The notes: a model not told the origin generated them from the sequence alone. Counted from the first letter of the stretch, positions 33,532 to 41,224 are shown. The stretch is 64,000 nt of DNA from Bacteroidota bacterium (GCA_018267955.1 JAFDXL010000007.1:124001-188000); one strand, 5' to 3'. Numbers and translations are program-made.

Positions 33532-34323
33532 ATGTTCAGAAAAGCTTTCTTATCCATATACACACTTGCGGCAATACTATGTATAACGAAACCTGGTGTC
33601 GCACAATCAGTGCATCGGCACTATAAAGCTGTGGCGTTTGATTACTTTGTCCTTTTCAACGCTAATTCTGTTATTCCTCATGCAGAAAAATATTTTCCCG
33701 GTAAGGGAGCAGAGTTTACTAAACTATGGCGATCCAAACAGTTTGAATATTGCTACCTGCGTACTATAACTAATAGATACGAGGACTTTTTCAAGATTAC
33801 GGAAGATGCCCTGAATTATACACTCCGCGCTATGAAGCTGGATATGACAGCAGAGGATAAAAAGGAATTGTTGAACGCTTACCTGTCGCTGGATCTATGG
33901 CCGGATACTAAGGCGTCATTGCAGAAGTTGAAAGATGCGGGTATAAAGATCATCACTATCGCCAATTTCAGTCCGCAAATGTTGCGCGCCAATGCAGATA
34001 AGGCCGGGATCGCCAATATGTTTGATGTGTTGTTGAGCACAGATGCTAATCATTCCTATAAGCCTTCTGCAGCCGCTTATCAATTAGGAATGAAAAAGTT
34101 GGGCTTCAAAAAAGAAGAAATAGTTTTTGCCGCTTTCGGAAGCTGGGATGCATACGGCGCAAAATGTTTTGGTTATCCTACTTATTGGGTCAACAGGTTC
34201 AGCCTGCCAAGGGAAGAACTGGGTATAATGCCGGATAGCACTTCTCCTGATATGGAGGGCTTATTGAAATTTGTACTTGGGAGAAATAAAAAAGCAGGTT
34301 GCGCGATGCGCAACCTGCTTTGA
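33532..34323 (+). CDS. Exported haloacid-dehalogenase-like protein with altered active site
   Basis: 263 residues with a signal peptide (MFRKAFLSIYTLAAILCITKPGVAQ). The type II haloacid dehalogenase pattern follows: AVAFDYFVLFNANSVIPH, KIITIANFSPQMLRANADKAGIANMFDVLLSTDANHSYKPSAAAYQL, and VFAAFGSWDAYGAKCFGYPTYWVNR. The nucleophilic Asp37 is kept, but the DAYGTLFD motif reads DYFVLFN, the motif II Ser/Thr (usual LSNGS) is Ala in IANFS, and SSNAWD is FGSWD. A periplasmic HAD with these changes may have a different or no dehalogenase activity. Its last 31 bases form the terminator of the convergent yceI-like gene. Confidence 0.8.
   Translation: MFRKAFLSIYTLAAILCITKPGVAQSVHRHYKAVAFDYFVLFNANSVIPHAEKYFPGKGAEFTKLWRSKQFEYCYLRTITNRYEDFFKITEDALNYTLRAMKLDMTAEDKKELLNAYLSLDLWPDTKASLQKLKDAGIKIITIANFSPQMLRANADKAGIANMFDVLLSTDANHSYKPSAAAYQLGMKKLGFKKEEIVFAAFGSWDAYGAKCFGYPTYWVNRFSLPREELGIMPDSTSPDMEGLLKFVLGRNKKAGCAMRNLL
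34285..34321 (-). terminator. Terminator of the YceI gene, embedded in the HAD gene
   Basis: A perfect 14-bp stem (arms 34291-34304 and 34308-34321, AAAGCAGGTTGCGC and its complement) with loop GAT. On the minus strand it is followed by TTTTTTATTT. It lies inside the last codons of the plus-strand HAD gene. Confidence 0.8.
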
Positions 34324-34339
34324 ATACAAATTGGAGTTA

Positions 34340-34927
34340 CTATATTTTTTTGAGTAACTCTATATTTATATCCAGGCTAACAGTATTGCCTACAAGCAAC
34401 TCGCCGCCCGCAAGTTTTCCGTTCCACATTAGCCCATACTGAGTACGGTCCAATATGCCCGATACTTTGAAGCCGGCTTTAGTGTTTTTATAAGGGTCAA
34501 CAACTGTTCCTTTATATACCACATCCAGGCTTACTTCTTTTGTTACACCATGCATGGTAAGGTCTCCGGTAAGCTTATACCTGTTCTTTGCAACCTGTTT
34601 GAATCTTTTCCCTTTAAAGCTGATGCTGGGATACTTTGTCGCATCGAAAAAATCTGCCGACCTCAGATGCTCATCTCTTTTCTGATCTTCGGTATTGATG
34701 CTATTTACATCAATGGTAAAATCAATAACGGCATCTGAAAAATCAGGTTTATCGGATAGCACAGTACCGGAAAATTTGGTGAATTTGCCCTCGGTTTCTG
34801 ATATGCCGAAATGCGAAATGGAAAAACCAACTTTAGCATGAGATGCATCATACGCCCATGTAGTTTTCTGTGCATAGCCTATTCCTGAAGCGGTAAGGAT
34901 AGCTAACGTAAATAGCATACGTTTCAT
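34340..34927 (-). CDS. YceI-family periplasmic lipid-binding protein
   Basis: 195 residues with a signal peptide (MKRMLFTLAILTASGIGYAQ). The lipocalin-like YceI barrel is visible: WAYDASHAKVGFSISHFGISETEGKFTKFSGTVLSDKPDFSDAVIDFTIDVNSINTEDQKRDEHLRSADFFDATKYPSISFKGK, and later LTMHGVTKEVSLDVVYKG. YceI proteins bind polyprenyl quinone or pyrophosphate. It is 30 bases after the carboxymuconolactone-decarboxylase-like gene on the same strand. Confidence 0.92.
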   Translation of the reverse strand: MKRMLFTLAILTASGIGYAQKTTWAYDASHAKVGFSISHFGISETEGKFTKFSGTVLSDKPDFSDAVIDFTIDVNSINTEDQKRDEHLRSADFFDATKYPSISFKGKRFKQVAKNRYKLTGDLTMHGVTKEVSLDVVYKGTVVDPYKNTKAGFKVSGILDRTQYGLMWNGKLAGGELLVGNTVSLDINIELLKKI

Positions 34928-34957
34928 TCGATCTGATTTTAATTGTAAGGAAGGAAA

Positions 34958-35500
34958 TTAAATTTTCGGTACGGCAGGCCAGTCTACAGGTATCTGCGTT
35001 ATGTTGTGCAGGTAATTGCTGATGATCTTATCGCCGATAATGATCATTGCATCTACCAGGTTGGCTGTATTATACCCGGCATCATAGAACAGTTCCAGTG
35101 CTTTGTCTGATGGCCTCCCGCGATTGATGGTGGTTTCCTTAGTGAATTTGGCCAGTGCGTCCAGTTTGCTGTCGAAAGAGATGTCAGCTCTTCTAATCTC
35201 CAGTATTTGCTGCTCATTATATCCCAGCATGCCTGCCAGCATAGTATGTGCGGGTACACAATATTTGCAATCATTTACCTGGCTTACTACCAGGTTGATC
35301 ACTTCTCTTTCTTTTGCTGTAAGTGTACTCTTCCTGTTTTGCAATGCCAGGTAATCTGTAAGAGCAGTGTCGTTCCATGCAAAGCTTGCATAGAGGTTAG
35401 GCACCTTACCAAATGCTTTGAGCATATGGTCAAATACTTCCTGGTTGGCGGGCGATACTTCCTCGCGCGTTGGTACTTTAAATAAAATTTTTTCGCTCAT
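34958..35500 (-). CDS. Carboxymuconolactone decarboxylase-family (AhpD-like) protein
   Basis: 180 residues from ATG at 35500. The AhpD-like core is EREVINLVVSQVNDCKYCVPAHTMLAGMLG with Cys78, Cys81 and His85 (CxxCxxxH), the thiol proton-relay site of alkylhydroperoxidase D-like proteins. The flanks (SPANQEVFDHMLKAFGKVPNLYASFAWN; TTINRGRPSDKALELFYDAGYNTANLVDAMIIIGDKII) complete the fold. It probably reduces peroxides or handles oxidised small molecules. A peroxiredoxin and a Crp/Fnr regulator lie upstream. Confidence 0.9.
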   Translation of the reverse strand: MSEKILFKVPTREEVSPANQEVFDHMLKAFGKVPNLYASFAWNDTALTDYLALQNRKSTLTAKEREVINLVVSQVNDCKYCVPAHTMLAGMLGYNEQQILEIRRADISFDSKLDALAKFTKETTINRGRPSDKALELFYDAGYNTANLVDAMIIIGDKIISNYLHNITQIPVDWPAVPKI

Positions 35501-35581
35501 GTTTAAAACTTTTGTTGTCGATATTGACAATGCAAAAGTCATCAGAGCGGAAGCGATAGAAAATGAACTGGATTAAAAAAT

Positions 35582-35603
35582 AAAGTTGAACCAGTTCAAC
35601 TTT
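35582..35603. promoter_or_regulatory. Palindrome upstream of the AhpD-like gene, possible operator
   Basis: AAAGTTGAAC (35582-35591), CA, GTTCAACTTT (35594-35603): a 10-2-10 palindrome over the stop codon of the Crp/Fnr gene and in the promoter region of the AhpD-like gene. TGAAC/GTTCA half-sites recur nearby (35564-35569, 36189-36193, 36203-36207, 36227-36231, 36246-36250). Operator function is inferred. Confidence 0.5.
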
Positions 35604-36186
35604 TTGACGCGAGACGTTTGCGTATCTTGCTCAGGAACTCTGTGGAAAATCCGAGATAAGATGCCAATGCATACTGGGGAACACGGTTTACAATATCGGG
35701 GTATTTGGCAGCGTATTCCAGGTATCTTTCTTCTGCCGATTTGCTGATGTTCGATAAAACCCGCTGCTGCGAAAAGTTGAAAGAGCGTTCTGTGATGATC
35801 CGGAAAAATCTTTCGAATTTTGGAATTTGCGTAAGCAATAGCTGTTCCGAATTATATTCAATTTGTATGAGCGTGGTATCCTCCAGTGCTTCTACAAATA
35901 AGGTGGCCGGGACCTGGTTTATATAGCTATTAAAGTCTGTTATCCACCAGTCTTCTACTGCAAAAGATATAGTGTATTGTTCCCCGTTATTGCCTAAGAG
36001 GTAAGCCCTTAGCGCTCCTTTGAGCACATAACTTCTATACTTGCAGGTATACTCCGGTTGCACTATGAACTGTTTTTTCCTAACCCTGTATGTGCGTAGT
36101 AATGAAACAAAGAATGTTTCTTCTTCTTCCGTAAGCTGTATGTGGCGCGCAGCGTATTTAATGATCTGGGAATAGTCTTCGTCCAT
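35596..36186 (-). CDS. Crp/Fnr-family transcriptional regulator
   Basis: 196 residues. An N-terminal cNMP-like sensor domain (TYRVRKKQFIVQPEYTCKYRSYVLKGALRAYLLGNNGEQYTISFAVEDWWITDFNSYINQVPATLFVEALEDTTLIQIEYNSEQ) is followed by a linker helix and a C-terminal helix-turn-helix (RYLEYAAKYPDIVNRVPQYALASYLGFSTEFLSKIRKRL). No Fe-S cysteines are in the N-terminus, so it is not an oxygen-sensing Fnr. Bacteroidota relatives often sense redox or cyclic nucleotides. Likely autoregulated and acting on the AhpD-like gene. Confidence 0.9.
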   Translation of the reverse strand: MDEDYSQIIKYAARHIQLTEEEETFFVSLLRTYRVRKKQFIVQPEYTCKYRSYVLKGALRAYLLGNNGEQYTISFAVEDWWITDFNSYINQVPATLFVEALEDTTLIQIEYNSEQLLLTQIPKFERFFRIITERSFNFSQQRVLSNISKSAEERYLEYAAKYPDIVNRVPQYALASYLGFSTEFLSKIRKRLASKS

Positions 36187-36220
36187 ATGTTCACTGGGGG
36201 CATGAACTGCAAAAATATCA

Positions 36221-36256
36221 ATAATGGTTCAAAAGTCATTGCTTCTGAACCATTAT
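36221..36256. promoter_or_regulatory. Inverted repeat between the peroxiredoxin and Crp/Fnr genes
   Basis: ATAATGGTTCA (36221-36231), 14 bases, TGAACCATTAT (36246-36256): an 11-bp stem. It could act as a terminator of the peroxiredoxin gene on the minus strand (tail TTGATATTTTTGC) or as an operator. Confidence 0.45.
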
Positions 36257-36267
36257 GAAACTAAACA

Positions 36268-36852
36268 CTACAGATAACTTAGTATCTCTTTTACTGATGC
36301 ACGTTTGGTGTAGTCTGCATCGAAATGCTTGTAAATGATCTCGCCATTTTTGTTGATGATGTATACAGCCGGCACAGGCAAATTGTTGCCGTTAGATCCG
36401 TTGTTCTTTTTCAGATCAACGCCATACTTCATCAGCTTATCAGACATCATAGCGTCTACCATGTAGGCTACATCATACTCTTTCATGATCTTCAACCCCT
36501 CATCGTGCAGGATGGAAAAGGAAGCTTTGGTTTTGCTTACTGTCATATCAATGCTCTCTGATTTTTCAGGTGTTACCGCCAATACCATAGCACCCTTGGC
36601 TGTGATCTGTCCCAGCGAATCTTCCAGTTCGCTCAGTTGTTTGTTGCAATACGGACACCACTGCCCCCTGTAAAATACCAGTACGGCAGGCCCCTTCTTA
36701 AGGACGGATTGTAATTCTACCTTTTTGCCATATTGGTTTTTAGCAGCAAAGCCCGGCGCTTTGTCTCCCACTTCCAGACCTTTAGGACCAGATTGTGCAA
36801 CCGCGGAAAGGACAGAAAGGGCAGTGGTGGCCGTTAATAATAATTTTTTCAT
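36268..36852 (-). CDS. Exported peroxiredoxin-like protein (AhpC/TSA)
   Basis: 194 residues. A signal peptide (MKKLLLTATTALSVLSAVAQ) is followed by a thioredoxin fold: LEVGDKAPGFAAKNQYGKKVELQ, AVLVFYRGQWCPYCNKQLSELEDSL with Cys66 and Cys69, and LPVPAVYIINKNGEIIYKHFDADYTKRASVKEILSYL. The WCPYC motif is the CXXC-containing peroxiredoxin-like type, reducing peroxides outside the cytosol. With the Crp/Fnr, AhpD-like and YceI genes downstream on the same strand it suggests a periplasmic oxidative-stress group. Confidence 0.9.
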   Translation of the reverse strand: MKKLLLTATTALSVLSAVAQSGPKGLEVGDKAPGFAAKNQYGKKVELQSVLKKGPAVLVFYRGQWCPYCNKQLSELEDSLGQITAKGAMVLAVTPEKSESIDMTVSKTKASFSILHDEGLKIMKEYDVAYMVDAMMSDKLMKYGVDLKKNNGSNGNNLPVPAVYIINKNGEIIYKHFDADYTKRASVKEILSYL

Positions 36853-36919
36853 CGTTTAATTTTTTCGCAAATCAACAAACTGTGTATCTCAAAATGATTG
36901 CGTATTTATAACATTAGTA

Positions 36920-38419
36920 TCACAAGGATGACAGAACTGCGTTCCTGGAGTTTATAGAAGGCAATACAAACGAAAATGTGGTACCGCGTCCCGGTTGGCT
37001 ATCTACTTCGATGCCTGTTTGATGCAGTTCCAGTATCTTTTTTACTATGGCCAGGCCTATGCCCATGCTGTTGGTGGTAAGGCCCGGCTTAGCGGTTTGC
37101 TTGTATCGCTCAAAGATATATGCCTGTTCCTCTGCCGCTATGCCAACACCTGTATCGGCCACGCGTACACGTACACCGGCTGTTATCTGTTTCAATTGAA
37201 TGGTAATTGTTCCCCTGTCGGGCGTAAACTTCATGGCGTTATCCAACAGGTTTTGGAAAACACGTTCCGTCAAAGCTACATCCGCGAATACCGGCGGAAG
37301 TTCGTTTTGTGCATCGAGTACCAACCTGATATTTCTTTTGTCGGCCTGCAGTTGATAGCTCATCAATGTGTCAGAAGCAAGTTCCGTGAGCAGGAATTGC
37401 TCTTTCTCGGGCTGCACCTGGTTGGCTTCCAGCTTCGAATACTGGAATAGCTGCGCTACAAGTGCAGATAGTTTTTGTGTGCTGTCGAGCACGGTCAGCA
37501 GGTATTTTTCTTTTTGCGTTTCATCCAGCGTATGTTGTTTGATAATTAATGTTTCGATATAGCCTTGTATAATGGACAACGGTGTACGCAGGTCGTGAGA
37601 AACATTGGCAATAAGCTCCTGCCTGAATTTATCGGTAGCTTGTACCTTCTCGAAATTGTCCACGATCACATCGGCCATTTCATTAAAGGTGGTAGTAAGC
37701 ATACCCAGGTTGCCTTTCGCATATCCCTCAATTCTCGCGGTATGGTCACCTTCCTTAAACCGCAGGACCACTGCCGCCGCACGACAGATACTATCCGTTA
37801 TCAGGAAAAAAGTAATTGCGCCAATGACGAGCACGATACATAATGCCGCGAAAAAAATACAAACACCCAGTTTATAGTAGAGGTCTTTGCTAAGCCCCGT
37901 AAGTACCTGGCTCTGCTTCTCACTGCAGAGTACTGCGTATACATAGCCTGTTATCTTACCATTTTCATATACGGGTGCCGCCGAGAAAATGGAAGATACC
38001 CCGGGCTGTTTAGGGTTATCTCCCATAGGCCTTTCCATACCTTTCGTATTTAGCCATTGATACACTGTACTGATATTTAATTTATGTGTCTTAACCGACT
38101 TGTCTGGTACTACATAGTCAGTGATATTCCCCGCAGTGTCCAGTAAATAGACTTCTACGCTTGGGTTGGCCACCATGATGGAGTGTATAATGTCGTGGGT
38201 AACTGCAGTGTCTGGTTTGCCATTCTTCAGAGGGTGTGTGAATGTAGCCAGGTGCGATGCAATATTGCCATAAAGCTGTTGATGTGCTGCGGTATAGTAG
38301 GACTTCGAAAAATGCGAGGCGATCAATACAAATACTAAGCCCAATATTGCGAGCAAGCCAGTAAATACAGCCAGTATTTTCCAGAACAGAAGATTGCTTT
38401 TGATGGTTTTTAGAGGCAT
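36920..38419 (-). CDS. Sensor histidine kinase (HAMP type)
   Basis: 499 residues. TM1 (KILAVFTGLLAILGLVFVLIASHF), a periplasmic domain of about 155 residues, TM2 (LGVCIFFAALCIVLVIGAITFFLI), HAMP (FKEGDHTARIEGYAKGNLGMLTTTFNEMADVI), HisKA with His275 (ANVSHDLRTPLSIIQ), and ATPase motifs NLLDNAMKFT, VADTGVGIAAEEQ, GIGLAIVKKI. The regulator gene begins 6 bases upstream on the same strand. The divergent lipoprotein gene 39268 may be a target. Confidence 0.93.
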   Translation of the reverse strand: MPLKTIKSNLLFWKILAVFTGLLAILGLVFVLIASHFSKSYYTAAHQQLYGNIASHLATFTHPLKNGKPDTAVTHDIIHSIMVANPSVEVYLLDTAGNITDYVVPDKSVKTHKLNISTVYQWLNTKGMERPMGDNPKQPGVSSIFSAAPVYENGKITGYVYAVLCSEKQSQVLTGLSKDLYYKLGVCIFFAALCIVLVIGAITFFLITDSICRAAAVVLRFKEGDHTARIEGYAKGNLGMLTTTFNEMADVIVDNFEKVQATDKFRQELIANVSHDLRTPLSIIQGYIETLIIKQHTLDETQKEKYLLTVLDSTQKLSALVAQLFQYSKLEANQVQPEKEQFLLTELASDTLMSYQLQADKRNIRLVLDAQNELPPVFADVALTERVFQNLLDNAMKFTPDRGTITIQLKQITAGVRVRVADTGVGIAAEEQAYIFERYKQTAKPGLTTNSMGIGLAIVKKILELHQTGIEVDSQPGRGTTFSFVLPSINSRNAVLSSL

Positions 38420-38424
38420 ATTGA

Positions 38425-39129
38425 TTAGAGTTCTTCGTTAAACCTGTAGCCAATGCCCCAGGTGGTGAGGATATATTTCGGTTTCGAAATGTCTTGCTCT
38501 ATTTTTCCTCTCAGGCGATTGATATGTGAGTTGACGGTATGTTCATAACCTTCAAAATCATAGCCCCATACCAGGTTCAGCAATCGTTTGCGGCTGTAGC
38601 TTTTGCCGGCGTTAGATGCTAGTAATGTAATAAGATCAAACTCCCGCGGTGAAAGATCAACCCTGGCATCGTTAAGTATCACCTTTCTTTTATCTATATC
38701 AATTTCCAGGCCCGAGAACCGCAGTACTGATGTGGTGTTCGCTGCAAGTTGTCCCGCCAGGCTATCTTCATTTCTTCTGAAGATCACTTTCACACGGGCT
38801 ATAAATTCACGTATGCTGAAAGGTTTGGTTAGATAATCATCGGCGCCGGTTTCCAGTCCTACTACTTTATCTATCTCTTCCGACTTTGCAGATAAGATCA
38901 TGATAGGAGTATGCCTGTCGTCCTTCCTTATCCTGCGACACACTTCCATACCATTGAGGCCGGGAAGCATAATATCGAGTATGATCAGGTCGAACCGTTG
39001 TGCTTTTGATATGTCCAATCCCTCCTGTCCTTTTGATACAGTCGTTACTTCACAATGCAGATCTGCAAGATGGATGGTTAGTAAGTCGATAATGTTTTTA
39101 TCGTCTTCAATGATTAATACTTTATACAT
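38425..39129 (-). CDS. OmpR-type response regulator
   Basis: 234 residues. Receiver: KVLIIEDDKNIIDLL, phospho-acceptor Asp52 in LIILDIMLPGLNGMEV, MILSAKSEEIDKVVGLETGADDYLTKPFSIREF. The winged-helix output: VDLSPREFDLITLLASNAGKSYSRKRLLNLVWGYDFEGYEHTVNSHINRLRGKIEQD, with the wing YILTTWGIGYRF. It is followed by its kinase. The cluster faces the lipoprotein gene at 39268. Confidence 0.94.
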   Translation of the reverse strand: MYKVLIIEDDKNIIDLLTIHLADLHCEVTTVSKGQEGLDISKAQRFDLIILDIMLPGLNGMEVCRRIRKDDRHTPIMILSAKSEEIDKVVGLETGADDYLTKPFSIREFIARVKVIFRRNEDSLAGQLAANTTSVLRFSGLEIDIDKRKVILNDARVDLSPREFDLITLLASNAGKSYSRKRLLNLVWGYDFEGYEHTVNSHINRLRGKIEQDISKPKYILTTWGIGYRFNEEL

Positions 39130-39191
39130 CGTATCGTTAATTGTAGCATTTTCAAAAATGAGTAAAAAACATACGCCTTAAAGGGCTGTGA

Positions 39192-39199
39192 TACTTTTG
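39192..39199 (+). promoter_or_regulatory. Possible -7 element upstream of the repeat lipoprotein
   Basis: TACTTTTG matches TAnnTTTG exactly; a -33 TTTG is not at the usual spacing. It lies 69 bases before the lipoprotein start, in the divergent region with the response-regulator gene. Confidence 0.3.
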
Positions 39200-39267
39200 T
39201 TATAATTGCACAACATCTTTGGGATACACACTGCTTTCTTTTGCATCATAAAAAACGACTTAAGAAA

Positions 39268-40215
39268 ATGAAGAAATTCTCTCAAAGATTTGCAGTGCTA
39301 TTGCTTTCTTCCACCATCATTGTTTCGTGCAAGAAAAATGATGACATGTCTGCGACAACTAACCCGGCCGCAAAAGGGAAAGACCCTAATACCGCCGAGG
39401 TTGTCAGTGTAGATCGCTTTAGCACGGCCGCAGGGCATTTGCAGGTGCGTACCTCCTCAAACGGCCTGCCGGGTCCCAATGAAGCGGTTAACTTCGACAA
39501 GGGCCCTTTTATTACCACGGGCCTTACACCCGATGGCAAAAGCGTACAGTACTACAATTTCGATGTGCAGCCAACAACACCTGCTCCTATATGGGCACTA
39601 TTCAAAAAAGATGGTACTGCTGTAGCCGGCCAGCTTAATATCATTGATGTAATACCAGGCGATGCAGGTTACAATGATTTCTGGCAGGTGTACAAGGTGA
39701 CGGTGCCTGATGACTATGTGGCCAATACCGTTACCAGCTATACCGAACTTGTAAAAGCAGGCTATGCTATTGAGAAAACAGATAACCTGGTCAACTGCCC
39801 TGTAGTACCTAAAGGTTCTACAGCAACCAAACGTTTTGTGAACGAAGACGCAGGCCTTACCAAAGGATGGTATAAAGACAAGCTGGTATATTATTTCAAC
39901 TTCTCTGAAAAAGCGCTGAAGGTAACAGGTAGTGGTTCTGTGCCGTTAGCACCGATCTATGTTACATTCAACATTAATCCTGATCAGCCAAATGGCGGCC
40001 CCGCTTCCGGTTTTAAGACAGAGGCAGGAAACGATCAAACACATAATGTAGTAGCAACAGTGCCGGCTGATGCGGCATACTCCCCGTTGTGGGGCGTTAT
40101 TGTGTACGATAATGCAGCTTTCAGCACAGTGCACGACCTTTCTACTGCTACGGCAGCAAAGATATTGGTTCCTGCAGCCGGTAATGTTAACTGCCCTGTG
40201 GTACATATTCAATAA
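39268..40215 (+). CDS. Lipoprotein with two NCPVV-ending halves
   Basis: 315 residues from ATG at 39268 with lipobox IIVSC (Cys21). After a polar linker, two similar halves appear: PIWALFKKDGTAV ... GYNDFWQVYKVTVPDDY ... NLVNCPVVP (ending at about 180) and PIYVTFN ... DAAYSPLWGVIVYDNAAF ... NVNCPVVH (ending at 313). The shared pattern is aromatic-rich with YNDFWQVY/YSPLWGVI and a closing Asn-Cys-Pro-Val-Val, so it is an internal duplication. No known family is recognised. Its position divergent to the OmpR-type system suggests regulation by it (inference). A strong terminator follows. Confidence 0.75.
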   Translation: MKKFSQRFAVLLLSSTIIVSCKKNDDMSATTNPAAKGKDPNTAEVVSVDRFSTAAGHLQVRTSSNGLPGPNEAVNFDKGPFITTGLTPDGKSVQYYNFDVQPTTPAPIWALFKKDGTAVAGQLNIIDVIPGDAGYNDFWQVYKVTVPDDYVANTVTSYTELVKAGYAIEKTDNLVNCPVVPKGSTATKRFVNEDAGLTKGWYKDKLVYYFNFSEKALKVTGSGSVPLAPIYVTFNINPDQPNGGPASGFKTEAGNDQTHNVVATVPADAAYSPLWGVIVYDNAAFSTVHDLSTATAAKILVPAAGNVNCPVVHIQ

Positions 40216-40249
40216 ACGGGGGCAGGATCTTTTTGCACGGATTCTGTAT

Positions 40250-40284
40250 ATCAAAGCTACTGTCTAGTGGCTTTGATTTTTTTT
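40250..40284 (+). terminator. Terminator of the repeat lipoprotein gene
   Basis: Stem ATCAAAGCTACT (40250-40261) and AGTGGCTTTGAT (40266-40277) with one T.G wobble, loop GTCT, followed by eight T. Confidence 0.85.
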
Positions 40285-40298
40285 ACCATTACGTAGCG

Positions 40299-40771
40299 TC
40301 ATAGAGTCATTTTCAGCATCGCCATATCTTTTAGCAGTACACCATCGTTATATATCGGCTCTGTATAATTTTCTAAAAAGAAATTCTCTTTAATATACGC
40401 ATCTTCAAATCCGTTCTTGCGGTAAAAGTTCAGTTCTTTGATCGCTGTACCTGGGGTGCCAACCCATAATGTTTTATACCCGGCATTCGTTGCAATTTTT
40501 TGATCTCTGTTATCAGGTAGCTACCTATGCCTGAGCCTTGCAAGGCTCAGGCGACAGCAATATTTTTTAATTCCAATTCTTCCGTGTTGATAGGATATAA
40601 AGCGAAGGCCGCAATTGCCTCGCCGCCTATCGCCCGCCTGAGAACAAATACCATCGAATCACCAATGTATTTATCGATTGCTTCTTTGGTCTCGTCCGCA
40701 AGCAATAGCAGTTCGTATGGTATCGTGTCGTCTGCACCGAGTTGTATCAGGCTATATGGTTCCTTTTCCAT
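40299..40771 (-). pseudogene. Broken GNAT-family acetyltransferase
   Basis: The minus strand from ATG at 40771 encodes a GNAT domain (MEKEPYSLIQLGADDTIPY ... FVLRRAIGGEAIAAFALYPI ... LELKNIAVA). It stops at an in-frame TGA just where the acetyl-CoA-binding loop continues: the same frame reads ALQGSGIGSYLITEI. A second lesion follows: in a six-A run (plus-strand T run 40496-40501), one base must be added to continue as IATNAGYKTLWVGTPGTAIKELNFYRKNGFEDAYIKENFFL ... DMAMLKMTL to the stop at 40299. So a nonsense codon and a one-base deletion disrupt one gene. The stop codon lies within a perfect 24-base palindrome. A sequencing error cannot be excluded for the second lesion. Confidence 0.85.
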
Positions 40772-40780
40772 CTGTAATGG

Positions 40781-41224
40781 CTATGATAAGCGTTGCATAA
40801 AGAGTAGCGGATAAGGTTTGCCAAAGCCATCATCTTCAGATCTCGATATTGTTTTAAATCCGAAGTGATTATAAAATTGCACAGCTTGTACGTTTTGTTC
40901 GTTTACCTCAACACGTTGCACTTTTTGTGTTTCAATAGCGTAAGTGATCAGCTGCTTACCTACACCTTCCCCAATGGAACCAGGATGCAGAAATAGCATC
41001 TCCAGGCTATCGCCCGATACGCCGACAAAGCCAACAATATTGTTCTGTGCATCCCTTGCAACGGTAATATCGGCATCATCAAATATCTCGTGTTCCACTA
41101 TCATATTTTTAAAGAAGCCGATGTCTTCTTCTTTCAAAAAATGGTGCGTAGCTCTTACGGAGGCTTCCCACACTTCCAGCAGTCGGTTATGTTCGTTCTT
41201 CGTCGGGATGTCCAGTCGATACAT
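40781..41224 (-). CDS. GNAT-family N-acetyltransferase
   Basis: 147 residues from ATG at 41224; a TTG seven codons upstream is less likely. RLLEVWEASVRATHHFLKEEDIGFF, NIVGFVGVSGDSLEMLFLHPGSIGEGVGKQLITYAIETQKVQRVEVNEQNVQAVQFYNHFGFKTISRSEDDGFGKPYPLLFM. The acetyl-CoA loop (GEGVGKQL) is complete. It resembles YjaB-type acetyltransferases. It lies ten bases upstream of the pseudogene on the same strand, so the two may once have formed one operon. Confidence 0.9.
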   Translation of the reverse strand: MYRLDIPTKNEHNRLLEVWEASVRATHHFLKEEDIGFFKNMIVEHEIFDDADITVARDAQNNIVGFVGVSGDSLEMLFLHPGSIGEGVGKQLITYAIETQKVQRVEVNEQNVQAVQFYNHFGFKTISRSEDDGFGKPYPLLFMQRLS

